The translations under genes were made by a program, and so were the position numbers. Shown one piece after another: positions 28,520-39,342 of a stretch of 64,000 nt of DNA; the stretch's first letter is position 1; every line of letters starts with the position of its first letter. The notes under the pieces were generated by a model. It did no database searches. It saw only the letters and a list, made by a program, of their open reading frames with translations, and was not told the origin of the DNA. The stretch spans positions 24,042,939 through 24,106,938 of the forward strand of contig NC_049985.1 of NCBI RefSeq assembly GCF_000003815.2, in the 5' to 3' direction. Source of the stretch: Branchiostoma floridae (lineage: Eukaryota; Chordata; Leptocardii; Amphioxiformes; Branchiostomatidae).

Positions 28520-31204
28520 GTATGTTATGGCGGGGTAGTAACACTCTACGCACCACTGGAATTTGGTGGCGAGCTCGATGAATCTTGTATTGTGACTTTT
28601 AAACGTCAATAATGCAAAGAGCTCTATCCCTGTTAATCTTATCAACAACCACAGTGCACAGCTGAATAAAATAGGATACTATATCTACTCAGAGTCACAG
28701 ATACAGCAAGTCTCTTCGTTTGTTACTTCCGTGAAAACGTATAGGTATATTGTGGTCGGTCGGTGTGTTTGTGTTTATTGTTTGTTTGTTTGGTGTGCAT
28801 CCGATGTTAAGGGAATATTGCAGAGAAGCAAGTTGTAACAGGCGGAATTGGTGTAAAGGGTAATAGAAGAATTTAAAGTTTAGTTTGACTCGTTTGATCG
28901 TTGAAGTGAGAACAACTACTGTAAGCCGTTTCACAGAGATCAGAACGCATGTGCGGTGACAGGAATTCTAGGTAATATGTGAAAGGTAAAGTCCCTAAAA
29001 AATAAAACAAAACCCGTCTATATATTGTTATGCAAACCGAAACAATGGTCGAGACTAGGACTGTTTTCGTTTCGGGGCCATTCCTTTTGACATACAGTAG
29101 AAGCCAGTTAATTGCACAGCGGATTAACGCACACTTCTGATAACTGCACGGAATCCCAAAATCCCAAACCGGTGCGGTCCAGCTGGATAACTTCGCCGAA
29201 TTGCACCAGTCAGATAATTGCACGAAATTCACTGGCAAATAGGCCGTGCAAATAAGCGGCTTCTACTGTATTACCTTGAATTTCTGTCGCCGCACATGCG
29301 TTCTGATCTCTGTGAAAGGGCTTATTCCTGTCACCGTGTATTCGGCCGGACTGTGAAAACGAAACAGCTTATACTTTGGTTACAGATATTTCCGATACTA
29401 TTATTGAACTCATTTTGAATGTATTACCAAATCTACGCCACATGTATCGCCTCCGTAGAGATCAGTCGGCGACTGGGTGCGGAATGGCGGGAAATGTCCG
29501 CGGAGCAGAAACTGCCCCACATCCAGCGGTCCCGCCAGCTGCGGATAGAACACTTCGACATGTACCCCAACTACAGGTAACGTTTAATCTTTAAATCTAC
29601 TTCACTTTTATCCGTTGTTTAAAAAAAATGGTACGGTTGCTTTAAATTGCAGTATACAATGTTATTTTCAATTTGAATCAATTTATAGTTTGCTGGCCGT
29701 TTGCTTCTTTTCTGTCTGAATATGTTCCATTGAAACCATCGTAATATGATGTTCGATAGAACGAGATATGAAAACTGTATTTCGGCTGAAGTGTCGTAAG
29801 AGTATGTCCTGTGTTCCATATTGATGTTCTCTTCTCTTCACTTCTCTCTTCTTCTCTTCTCTTCTCCTTACTTCTTTTCTTCTCTTCTTTTCTTCTCTTC
29901 TCTTCTTTTTTCTCTTCTCTTCTCTTTTCTTCTTTTCTTTTCTTCTCTTCTCACTTATCCTCACCTCACCTCACCTTTCCTCTCCTGTCCACCCCTCATC
30001 TCTCCTCTCCTCTCCTTACCTCACCTTTCCTCTCCTGTCCACCCCTCCTCTCCATCTCTCCTCTTCTCTCCTCACCTCACCTTTCCTCTCCTGTCCACCC
30101 CTCCTCTCCATCTCTCCTCTCCTCTCCTCACCTCACCTTTCCTCTCCTGACCACCCCTCCTCTCCATCTCATCTCTCCTCTCCTCTCTTCTCTTTCCTCT
30201 TCTGCAGGTATCGACCGAAGCGTAAGCTGAAGCCTGGACCAGTCACAGGTCCCCGGCCCGTGGCAGATATCCTGCAGGCGTCCAGGTCTCAGGCCCCGCC
30301 GCCACCGCCACCGCCTAGCTCCCTGGGGCTGGGGTACAGGCCCGTCACGCCCGTCCATACTCCCCCACCGGGGCCGCCGAACGCCTGCGTATCCAGGGTC
30401 TCCGGTGTCCCCATCCCGTCTGCCCTGTTCTGTAACTTTCCCTACGGTTACACCCGCCCCAGCCAACAGGTCTTCACCTCTACCGCCTGCTCCTCTACCC
30501 GTGTGTGCCCTACCCACAACAAACCTACCATGTACCCCTATTCCTACTCCCTCCATCCCCGCCCCTACCCCCACCCATACCACCGACCCCTCACCCTCAC
30601 CCTACCCTCTGGCTCGGGAACGCTACACTACATCCCGACGTCACTTCCGGAAGTGGATCAGGACACCGTGACGTCACTTCCTGGATCTACACGAGGACGC
30701 TCGACGTCACTTCCTGTGACAACGCCGACCCCGCAGTTCTTGACGTCGGCGTCGTATTTTGCGACAGAACGGCCGATCATCACAGTCCCACACTACAGCC
30801 TGCCTCCGATGACGTCACTGATGCACCGTTCGACCAACGAGGCGTCTGGCAGTAGCCCGTGCGTCAGCGCCCCTAGCGATCCGGTGCTGAAGTGCCGCCC
30901 ACTGCAGTCACTCGTTTCTCCCGACCACAGCCCCTCAGTGCAGCTCCTCTGTACAGAAACTGATGACGACAGCGACACAGAAACCTGTTCCTCACCGGAG
31001 GAGCAAGGCGGGAGTTGCCATGACAACCGCCGTCTGCAGAACCTGCGGAGCTGCACCGGGCTGTTCTGGGCGACGCCATTGGCTCCCGGGGGAGGCCGGG
31101 CCAAGGAGAAAGTCATCGTGGAGACGGTACCTGCTATAGAGCCCGTGTCTATCGCGGGGATAGAGGAACCGCGTGGGAGTCAGTTCAGATTTGAGTGGAA
31201 CTGA
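28375..31204 (+). CDS. Sox-family HMG-box transcription factor (divergent), 3 coding exons
   Basis: Sequence-specific nuclear regulator of the SRY/Sox family; exons 28375-28519, 29459-29576 and 30208-31204 join in frame to 1,260 nt, about 419 residues. The HMG box starts near residue 19 (VKRPLNAFMVWSRVRRAKLR) and runs through EISRRLGAEW to YPNYRYRPKRKLK, which doubles as a nuclear localisation signal. The minor-groove wedge FM and the Sox-type R-P-x-NAFMVW core are kept, but M is replaced by L, and the third helix (KLPHIQRSRQLRIEHF) departs from the usual KRPFI-EA-RLR. After the box come a run of seven prolines, a Pro/Tyr/His-rich middle, an 11-residue repeat opening TSLP three times, and an acidic Ser/Asp/Glu stretch (TETDDDSDTETCSSPEEQ). 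Both introns lie in or at the edge of the HMG box, unlike intronless vertebrate SoxB1 genes. Subgroup (B, C, H or lineage-specific) cannot be fixed from this reading. Family is secure; the start ATG is probable. Confidence 0.9.
29040..29280. repeat. Low-copy repeat in Sox intron 1
   Basis: Internal echoes of TAATTGCAC, GATAACTGCACGG, AGATAATTGCACG and CTTCTACTG. GAATTCTAGGTAATATGTGA...CGCATGCG at 28955 and TTGAATTTCTGTCGCCGCACATGCGTTCTGATCTCTGTGA at 29277 are inverted partners, so this is probably a foldback element of about 350 bp (28935-29330). Confidence 0.55.
29459..29576 (+). CDS. Sox exon 2: second half of HMG box
   Basis: Acceptor ccgtag, donor TACAG|gtaacg (phase 2). Encodes EISRRLGAEWREMSAEQKLP and then the third helix to DMYPNY, completing a 70-odd residue Sox box when joined to its neighbours. 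Confidence 0.88.
29825..30207 (+). repeat. ~380-bp polypyrimidine tract (TCTTC/TCCTC)n ending at the Sox exon 3 acceptor
   Basis: Almost every base on the + strand is C or T, first TCTTC/TTTTC units and then CTCCTCTCC/CACCTCAC units, running straight into TGCAG|G of exon 3. Open frames across it are artefacts. Confidence 0.95.
30208..31204 (+). CDS. Sox exon 3: basic tail and C-terminal regulatory region
   Basis: Acceptor tctgcag after a long pyrimidine tract; opens with YRPKRKLKPGPVTGPRP. Contains a Pro-7 run, Tyr/His/Pro-rich sequence, three TSLP repeats and an acidic patch. Stop TGA at 31202-31204. GC-rich relative to the surrounding sequence. Confidence 0.88.
30638..30737 (+). repeat. 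33-bp coding repeat (three units) in Sox exon 3
   Basis: ACGTCACTTCC occurs at 30638, 30671 and 30704, exactly 33 bp apart, encoding TSLP at the start of three 11-residue units. At DNA level each unit joins a CRE-like ACGTCA and an ETS-like CTTCC core. Confidence 0.85.
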
Positions 31205-31305
31205 TGTTTGAGAGAATTTAGATTACCTGAAACGGTACATGATGATATTCAGAGGTTATCATAATTTGATTGATTCGGTTTGTTATGTTTTCGTGTTGAA
31301 GAAGA

Positions 31306-31311
31306 AATAAA
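31306..31311 (+). terminator. Polyadenylation signal AATAAA for the Sox gene
   Basis: AATAAA about 100 bp after the Sox stop codon, a normal distance for a compact 3' UTR. Confidence 0.6.
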
Positions 31312-32330
31312 AACACGTATGAAAAAGTAGTGGCAACATATTGTTTCAAAATGAGTGCCTAAAAACACACACAGAGAAAACGTTTAAGAGAATATTTTCT
31401 ATAGAACAATATTGTTTGTTATAGAAAAACGTATCTTAGGCTACTCAGAAAAACTAGTCAGAAGATAGCGTGTATGCTGAGCATCTACAGAATGGTCACG
31501 TATATTATTAGAATGTATCACAATTAGAGAGATACAATAAAGGTACATATGGAATTGAATTCTATCATTCGCTTTATGTGTCTTTATGTGTCGTTTCGTT
31601 TAAACATACATAGCTTCTTGATTTTAGCTGCATTGTTTAACTTCAATTGAGATTCTAAGATAACTCTTGATCCGCCCAAAACTTACTATAACGTTACAAA
31701 AATGTATAAAGTTATCAGTTAACTCCATTCTCTTTTATTCATTTATCGTTGTGTGACAGCCGCGTATCAAAAACAATCCAATTCACTGATTTACTAGCGT
31801 TGTTGATAAAGCACGCTTCATGCGGTTTACCCCCAAACTGCAAGATACCATTGTGATTTTTATACCATATGGCGTTTTTCAAGTCTTTTACTATTGTCAT
31901 CAGCTGGCAGATGTCTTAAATGTACCGTATAATGTTTCAATAATACATCACAGGCTAATTATACACGCCAGGAAAGGTAAAAACCTACAGTGATTCCCGG
32001 AACGGCTGTAAAGCGTTTATGTTGTTATACCTCATTAGCACGTAAATGCCCCCGCTCCCAATTTAAATCCCTTTGTTTTACATGGCGATACGTATGGTTT
32101 CCTTTCCAGCTGTACTACAAGTTTTAATTCTGTAACAACGCTACCTGTATTAGAAAGACAACACACTACTATCGTGTTATATATGTCAGGATAGCCACAT
32201 GGTTTGCACTATGCTTTTAAAGTTTCAGTTTGAAGCCGAGAATAGAAGAGTGTAAATTGAAGCCGCACTGAAAGTTTCGACTCTTAGAAGTCTATCAAAA
32301 GTCCAAAGACATCAACAAATCAGGATTCTA
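31312..32330. other. AT-rich spacer, nothing recognised
   Basis: About 1 kb after the Sox gene with no open frame, tandem repeat or element terminus that I can identify. Confidence 0.5.
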
Positions 32331-32600
32331 GCATATCCAGGACAGAAGGCACAAAAACTGACAGTTTTGTTGATGTACCAAGGTCAGGAAACCCAAAGTC
32401 GACCTTGACCTTTGTCCTCCTTCCCAATCCACATACCAAATATCATGACAATCAATTCAGAGGTTCTAAAGTTATGCTGACTATATATGTCTGTAAACAC
32501 AAACTCACATACAGACACACACACACCAAAACAATACCTCCATTTTTTACTGTAACAATTTGTTTCTCCACAAAACAACAGACAGTGTTTTCATTGTGCA
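32330..32600. repeat. Dispersed retroelement-like tail
   Basis: CCAATCCACATACCAAATATCATGACAATC followed by a CA-rich end (ACAGACACACACACACC). Similar text lies at 49280-49450 and 61940-62080, each near a CA microsatellite, as in a retrotransposon 3' region. Confidence 0.45.
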
Positions 32601-32861
32601 AGTTGTTTGCGTGACTACAGTATTCTTCCACAATCCGTATACTATGTTGCTGGAAATGTGGTAGAAATAATTTGTCCTATACATCAAGTGATTTTACAGA
32701 GTTAACCAATCATAGAGTTAATACTTAAAGCTCTATAAACCCAAGCTCAATCCAGTGTCCCCCTTTTTTCGGACGACTTCCAGGAACCTTTTTTTTCAAT
32801 TCGAAGGGGGAGGGGGGTCTGCTCGAGACTTATGCATATACCAAAGGCTTTACTATGTAAT

Positions 32862-33510
32862 AGTTGTTGACATACTTTGTACCATGTACAATTGTCGTAC
32901 AATAAAGTTCTTCTTGTATAAAGGTACTAGGGAGGTATCGATCGTATAAGTCAGCAAAAAGAGGTATAATTGACCAGGAGAGTCAACCCACAGGAAGTTA
33001 AACATTTCCCCTTCGTCAAACCCTATGGTGGCTAAACTCCCCTGACAAATTATCCTCCCTACAGCCACTGTACTGTGTAGTTAGTCTGGTAGAAACTGTG
33101 GAGTCCCCTGCTGAGACTAAAAGGGTGACCCCATGACAGGGCCAAACTGGACATTGTCCGTAATGTGTCCACTTTAGTCCAGACCACGGCCGGACACTGG
33201 GCTCATGTGGCTCCGACTGGTCAACGCCTCCGGCCATCATAAGTAGAACTCTGAAGCGAGACGACAACATCTGTGGTGTATGAAATACAAAAAGTTACTC
33301 AAACAACTGATACAGTTTTCGTAAACGGACAACCGTTCCGTTATGTAATTACGTACGGAGTGTTGCAACACTCTATTATGTTAGCCCTAATTATTTGTTA
33401 TGTTAACTCGGTCATTAAGCTTCATCCTATACCCCAATTTTATACTTTGTGTAATAGTTGTTGCCATACATTATATCATGTACAATTGTCGTGCAATAAA
33501 CTTCTTTATG
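32862..33510 (+). mobile_element. Two retroposon 3' tails (32862-32925 and 33440-33510)
   Basis: Both read ATGTACAATTGTCGT-CAATAAA-TTCTT after a T-rich ACTTTGT lead. The intervening sequence (33,000-33,270) is not recognised. Confidence 0.5.
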
Positions 33511-33664
33511 AGCGAGATGAATTCCAATTCTAAAGCGGGTATCTTTAACTGACGCTGGGGTATGTTGATGACTTTGCTGCGCCTGCGGCCGAGTGATTTG
33601 ACAAACGAATCTTTTTACGCTTTGTGTGTTTAGTTGTATTTTTACTCATGCTTGTACGCTGTAC

Positions 33665-33890
33665 GTGCATTAAAAGGTAAAAGGTAAAGGTAGTGCCAAA
33701 GCCTTTTAAGGCTGTAGAGGCACTGGGTTGTTAACGTTATCAACTGTGTCTAGGGCACGGTATTAAAAGGCGGAGGCCATCTCTTTTGCCCCCTCCTTTT
33801 CCCTCCCAAGCGGAATTCAGGTACCCTTTTACACCTGGGTGGAGTGAGGAAAGTCGTGTAAAGTGCACTTTCTAAGGGCTCAAGACAATG
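33665..33890 (-). mobile_element. SINE fragment
   Basis: TTTACACCTGGGTGGAGTGAGGAAAGTCGTGTAAAGTGC is the reverse of the common SINE body also seen at 375-565 and 51918-52062. Confidence 0.5.
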
Positions 33891-33977
33891 AAGGAATGTC
33901 TTATAATGCATTGGAAAAATGGTTGAAACACAAATTCCATTCAGTATTTCTTCTGTTTTTTTTTCTTCATGTAACAC

Positions 33978-34195
33978 TAGTTCACCTTTATCCGTGTGGT
34001 AACCTATATCCGTTGTTTTTAGGAGCAGGGTATATATGGATATCAAGTCGACGTCAAAGTGCAAAATTTTCTAATTATATGTTTATACATCAAAAGCACT
34101 GCAATTTGAATCTAATGTCTATCGACTTAATATCCATAAATACCCTGCTTCTAAAAAGCAACGGATATAGGTTACCCTGCGGATAAAGTGAACTA
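33978..34195. mobile_element. MITE family A, full copy
   Basis: TAGTTCACCTTTATCCGTGT and TGCGGATAAAGTGAACTA ends, with GGATATCAAGTCGACG and CGACTTAATATCC inner arms. Confidence 0.82.
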
Positions 34196-34329
34196 GCGTT
34201 ATACCGAGCCACATATCTCATGCGTGCGATCGACAGAGTAGAAAAATACCCCACTACCCTAGAAAAACGGGTGAAACGAAAATGCCAGGATTCAATTTTC
34301 TTGTATTACTTACCATCCCCACAACTCTA

Positions 34330-34450
34330 TCCATTATCTCACATCCCATTTCTGCTCGAGTCTGCGATCGCGCTGCAACCTCTGAGTGACCATAGATTTA
34401 AATATAACAGATCGCTTAACGAATTTCATAAACAGAGAATAATGTTTTTT
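34330..34450. mobile_element. MITE family B fragment
   Basis: CTCGAGTCTGCGATCGCGCTGCAACCTCTGAGTGACC and CGCTTAACGAATTTCATAAACAGAGAATAATG echo the left half of family B. Confidence 0.4.
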
Positions 34451-34696
34451 ACGTTTACTGTGCTTTGTTATTATAAATCATACATTTATATTATTAAAGA
34501 ATCATATTGTAGGTATAGATATCTAGATTGACACTAGAAATTCAACATTTTCGAGAAAACGCAGGATGTTTTCCTCCTAGTTATTTGCCTTGTACGGAAC
34601 CAAATTAGGTTTTGCTATCGCAAACCTGTAATATATAATTGTTCACATTTATTGTAACAGCTATAATATTTCAGTCATAGTTGATGTAACAGCTAA

Positions 34697-34736
34697 TTAT
34701 ATTTCAGCCATACCATAGGTATGGTGAAACATATTG
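34697..34736 (+). mobile_element. 5' end of a rolling-circle element (subfamily A), separated from its body
   Basis: TTATATTTCAGCCATACC plus its palindrome partner GGTATGGTGAAACATATTG. The continuation TATTCGTAATGTTTC is found at 37821, after three inserted elements. Confidence 0.7.
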
Positions 34737-35819
34737 TTATATTGCAATCCATACGTAGTATGGGATTGCAATATATTGCTTTTCCTTTGTCTCTTCTCCT
34801 GTCAATTCTTCAAATTGATTCAACTTTTTCATTTTTGGGCCAAATGAGCTGAAATTTGGCATGGAGGTAGGGATAGCAAATACCCCCAGGTGTTTTTTTC
34901 ACTTTTTTGATGGAGGCCTTAGAAATTATGATATTTAGGGTTTTTGGTCATTTTTAGACAAAATATATATATTTTGGGCCCCTGTGCCCTGGTATTAAAC
35001 CCTAATGACCTGAAATTTGGTACAGAGGTGCATTGGACATATAAGCACAGGAACCCAACATCATTTTCTTCATAGACCACTTCAAAAATTAGTTATTTGG
35101 AGGTTTTTAGCCATTTTTGACTAAAAATGTCTATTTTTGGCTCCTATGCCCTTGTATGAAAGCTAAATGACCTGAACTTTGGTATATAGGTGTATTGGAT
35201 ATATGAGCAGAGGAGTCCATCAACACTTTCTTCATAGATTACTTCAAAAATGAGTTATTTTGGGGTTTTTGGCCATTTTTGACTAAAAATGTATATTTTT
35301 GGCTCCTATACCCTTGTATGTAAACCTAATGACCTGAAATTTGGTACATAGGTGCATTGGACATATGAGCACAGGGTCCCATTAACACTTTCTTCATAGA
35401 TCACTTCAAAAATGAGTTATTTTGGGGTTTTCGGCCATTTTTGACTAAAAATGTATATTTTTGGCTCCTATGCCCTTGTATGTAAACCTAATGACCCGAA
35501 ATTTGGTACATAGGTGCATTGGACATATGAGCACAGGGTCCCATCAACACTTACTTCATAGAGCACTTATAAAATAAGTTATCTTGGGATTTTTAGCCAT
35601 TTTTAACTAAAAAATGAATATTTTTGGCTCCTATGCCCTTATATTGAAACCAAATGACCTAAAATTCGGCATGAAGGTGTGTAGGACAAGTGCCCACAGT
35701 ACTTCATTTTCCCTTTGAGCAAAGATTACTTCAAATTGTTAAATTTTGGGATTTTTTCAAGGATGAAGATGGATTGCAATATGCTGTATTTGCTCCTAAG
35801 CAAATGTCGGCCTTTCTAG
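34737..35819 (+). mobile_element. Helitron/Helentron-like element B1
   Basis: Starts TTATATTGCAATCC with a palindrome (to 34778), then a TCTCCTGTCAA-TCTTCAAATTG lead, a core of ~163-bp satellite monomers, a 3' sub-terminal inverted repeat GGATTGCAATAT, hairpin ATTTGCT-CCTA-AGCAAAT (35788-35805) and terminal CTAG (35816-35819). 1,083 bp, no coding. Confidence 0.8.
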
Positions 35820-36736
35820 TTATATTGCAATCCATACATAGTATGGATGCAATATATTGTTTTTCCTTTGGTTCTCCTGTCAAATCTTCAAACCCCTTAA
35901 ACTTTTTCATTTTAGGGCCAAATGAGCTGAAATTTGGCAGGGTGGTAGAAATAGCAAATACCCCCAGGTGTTTTTTTTTTCACTTCCTTGATAGAGGCCC
36001 TAGAATTTATGATATTTTGGGTTTTTGGTCATTTTTAGACAAAATATGTATATTTTGGGCCCGTGCCCTGGTATTACGAGCTAATGACCTGACATTTGGT
36101 ACAGAGGTGCATTGGACATATGAGCACAGAAAACCATCAAAACTTTGTTCATAGATCACTTCAAAAATTAGTTATTTTAGGGGTTTTGGCCATTTATGAC
36201 TAAAAATGTATATTTTATGCTCCTATGCCCTTGTATAGAAACCAAATGACCTGAAATTTGGTACAGAGGTGCATTGAACATATGCTCACAGGGTCCCATT
36301 GACACTTTCTTCATAGATCACTTCCAAAATTAGTTATTTTAGGGTTTTCAGTCATTTTTGATTAAAAATGTATATTTTTGGCTTCTATGCCCTTGTATGT
36401 AAACCAAATGACCTGAAATTTGGTACAAAGGTGAATTGGACATATGACAACAGGACCCCATCAACACTTTCTTCATAGAGCACTTATAAAATGAGTTATT
36501 TTGGGATTTTTAGCCATTTTTAACTAAAAATGTATATTTTTTGCTCCTATGCCCTTATATTGAAACCAAATGACCTAAAATTCGGCATGAAGGTGTGTAG
36601 GACAAGTGCCCACAGTACTTCCTTTTCCTTTTGAGCAAACATTACTTCAAGTTGTTCAATTTGGGGATTTTTTTCAAGGATGAAGATGGATTGCAATATG
36701 CTGTATTTGCTCCTAAGCAAATGTCGGCCTTTCTAG
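35820..36736 (+). mobile_element. Helitron/Helentron-like element B2
   Basis: Abuts B1 head to tail (CTAG|TTATATTGCAATCC). Same structure; hairpin 36705-36722, CTAG 36733-36736; 917 bp, one satellite monomer shorter than B1. Confidence 0.8.
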
Positions 36737-37820
36737 TTATATTGCAATCCATACATAGTATGGGATTGCAATATATTGTTTTTGCTGAGTCTCTTCTCCT
36801 CCTGTCAAAATCTTCAAATTGATTCAACTTTTTCATTTTTTGACCAAATGAGCTGAAATTTGGCAGGGTGATAGAAATAGCAAATACCCCCAGGGGTTTT
36901 TTTCACTTTCTTGATAGAGGCCTTAGAAGTTATGATATTTAGGGTTTTTGGTCATTTTTAGACCAATTATGTATATTTTGGGACCCTGTGCCCTGGTATT
37001 ACAACCTAATGGCCTGAAATTTGGTACAGAGGTGCATTGGACATATGACCACAGGACCCCATCAACATTTTTGTCATAGATTACTTAGAAATTAGTTATT
37101 TTGGGGTGTTTTGGCCATTTCTGACTAAAAATGTATATTTTTGACTCCTATGCCCTTGTATTGGAACCAAATGACCTGCAATTTCGTACATAGGTGCATT
37201 GGACACATGACAACAGGACCACATCAACGCTTTCGTTATCGATCATTTCAAAACTGAGTTATTTTGGGTTTTTCGGCCATTTTTTACTAAAAATGTTTAT
37301 TTTTGGCTCCTATACCCTTGTATGAAAACCTAATGACCTGAAATTCGGCATGAAGGTGTGTCTGGCATGTGCCCACAGTACCTCATTTTCACTTTGGGCA
37401 TACATTACCTTGAATTGTTGAATTTTGGGATTTTTTGCCATTTATGGACTAAAAATGTTAAGTTTTGGCTCTTGTGCCTATGTATGAAAACCAAATGGTC
37501 TGAAATTTGGTATGAAGGTGCGTACGGTATGTAGCCACAGGGCTCTATTCACACCTATGGTGTACATCAAACAAAAATTGTGAAATTTGGGATTTTTTGC
37601 CATTATTGACCAAAAATGTATATTTTTGCTTCCTGTGTCATGAGAAAGCCAACTGATCTGGAATTTGGTGTTGGGGTAGCTTTAGCACTATAAATGGGAA
37701 ATGGGCCACATAGACTGGTCCATTTTGCATAGATTGGGGTGTTCTGGAAGAGTCCTTTATTGTATGAAGATGGATTGCAATATGCTGTATTTGCTCACAA
37801 GCAAATGTCGGCCTTTCTAG
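36737..37820 (+). mobile_element. Helitron/Helentron-like element B3
   Basis: Abuts B2 in the same way. Hairpin ATTTGCT-CACA-AGCAAAT (37789-37806), CTAG 37817-37820; 1,084 bp. The loop differs from B1 and B2 while the stem is unchanged. Confidence 0.8.
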
Positions 37821-38545
37821 TATTCGTAATGTTTCTTCTTTCTTTCTTTCTCCTGTCAAATCTTCAGAACACGGTATCTCCGTTGTTCCTCAACCGAATG
37901 ACTTGAAATTTGGCACAAGGGTAGAGTGGGCCAATACCCTCGGGTGTTTTTTTCATTTTTTCCATATCTGTCTCTTAAATGATATTATTAAGGTTTTTTG
38001 GTCATCTTAAGACCAAAACTGTATATTTGGGCCCCCTGTACCCTGGTATTATAACCGAATGAGCTGAAATTTGGCACAGATGTGCCTTGATAAGTCCCCC
38101 ATATAGATTCAATATCAGTTTTGGTGTACAGTATAAGGAAATGCTTATTTTTGCGATTTTTTGGTCATTTTTTTTACCAAAAAAGGACACTTTTGGCTCC
38201 TGTACCTTGGTTTTAGAACCGGATGACCTGAAATTTAGTATAGGAGTGCCCTAGACATATGCGCACATGGATTCAATAACACTTGAGGCAGACTGTACAA
38301 CAAAATGCTTAATTTTGCGATTATTTGGCCATTTTATGACCAAAAACGTACACTTTTGGCTCTGGTGCTCTGGTTTTAAAACCAAATGACCTAAGTTTTG
38401 GTAAAAGGGTGCAGTAGATATTTATTCAAATGACACATGTACAATTTTTGTCATAAACTACTTCAAAATGATATATTTGGTGATTTTTTGGGTCATTTTC
38501 CAATAGCCAGAGGGGTCAATGACCTTAAGGTCGTTGACCCCCAGC
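37821..38545 (+). mobile_element. Body of interrupted subfamily A element (satellite core)
   Basis: Resumes with TATTCGTAATGTTTCTTC and a TTTC microsatellite, TCTCCTGTCAAATCTTC, then about four satellite monomers to GGGTCATTTTCCAATAGCC and AGGGGTCAATGACCTTAAGG. The 3' hairpin and CTAG end are missing here. Confidence 0.65.
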
Positions 38546-38669
38546 TGCAGATTGCACCTACTGGCATCTATGTCTATTTAATCTAATTAGATAGGTAACC
38601 AATCACTTAGCCTGAATCTATATCCTAAAAAGGGGGAGGTGGCAGCCAATCAGCGAGCCAGGTGTCATC

Positions 38670-39335
38670 TGGAAGAGTCCTTTCTTACACGGAGGGGTTC
38701 ATTTTTTTAAAATTCATCATTGGACTGGTGAAGTCTTTCAGTGGGTGTATTATTGGACAGGTCTATTTCGCAATTTTACAGAAAGTGTGCTGGAAGAGTC
38801 TATTCTCACACGAAGGGGGGATTTTTTTGAAATTCATATTTTGGACTTTGGTGACTTCTAGTTTGTCAAAGTCTTTCAGTAGGGTTATTTTTGGACTGGT
38901 CTAATTTGCAATTTTACATGGGTGTGCTGGAAGAGTCCATTCTTGCATTGAGGGGGGGGGTTTAAAAATCCATTTTTTTGGACTTCAGTGATTATGTCAA
39001 AGTCCTATTTTAGCGGATTTATTTTTGGACTGCTCTACTTTACATGGAAGAGTCCATTTTTTGCACACGGAAGGGGGATTTTTTCAAATTCAGTTTTGAA
39101 TGGGTGATGATTCAAAATTCAATTTTTAGTGGAAGTGTTTTTAGACTGGTCTATTATACCTTTTCATGCACTGGGACCTTTTTTGCTAAATTCAATTTTG
39201 GATTTGGTTTCTTATTCAAAAGGCCAAGGTTTCAGTGGGAGTATTTCTGGACTGGTCTATTGTGAAAATTCACATAGGGTGCACTGGAGTCCATTCTTGA
39301 ACGGGGGAATTTTGTAAGATTCATTTTTGGGTTAA
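38670..39335. repeat. ~125-bp tandem repeat, about five diverged copies
   Basis: Repeated GGAAGAGTCC-TTCTT-CAC, GGGGGATTTTTT-AAATTCAT and GGACTGGTCTA-TT units, anchored near 38670, 38788, 38929, 39047 and 39285. Confidence 0.7.
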
Positions 39336-39342
39336 ACCGTCA

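Noticed and set aside
29811-30230. Ser/Leu/Phe-rich open frames
   Set aside because: Product of the polypyrimidine tract in Sox intron 2.
30128-30583. Gly/Arg-rich minus-strand open frame opposite the Sox gene
   Set aside because: GC-rich antisense shadow of Sox exon 3 and the pyrimidine tract; no splice or family support.
35690-36822. Open frames of 63-154 residues
   Set aside because: They span junctions and satellite of the rolling-circle elements and repeat the same peptide in B1 and B2.
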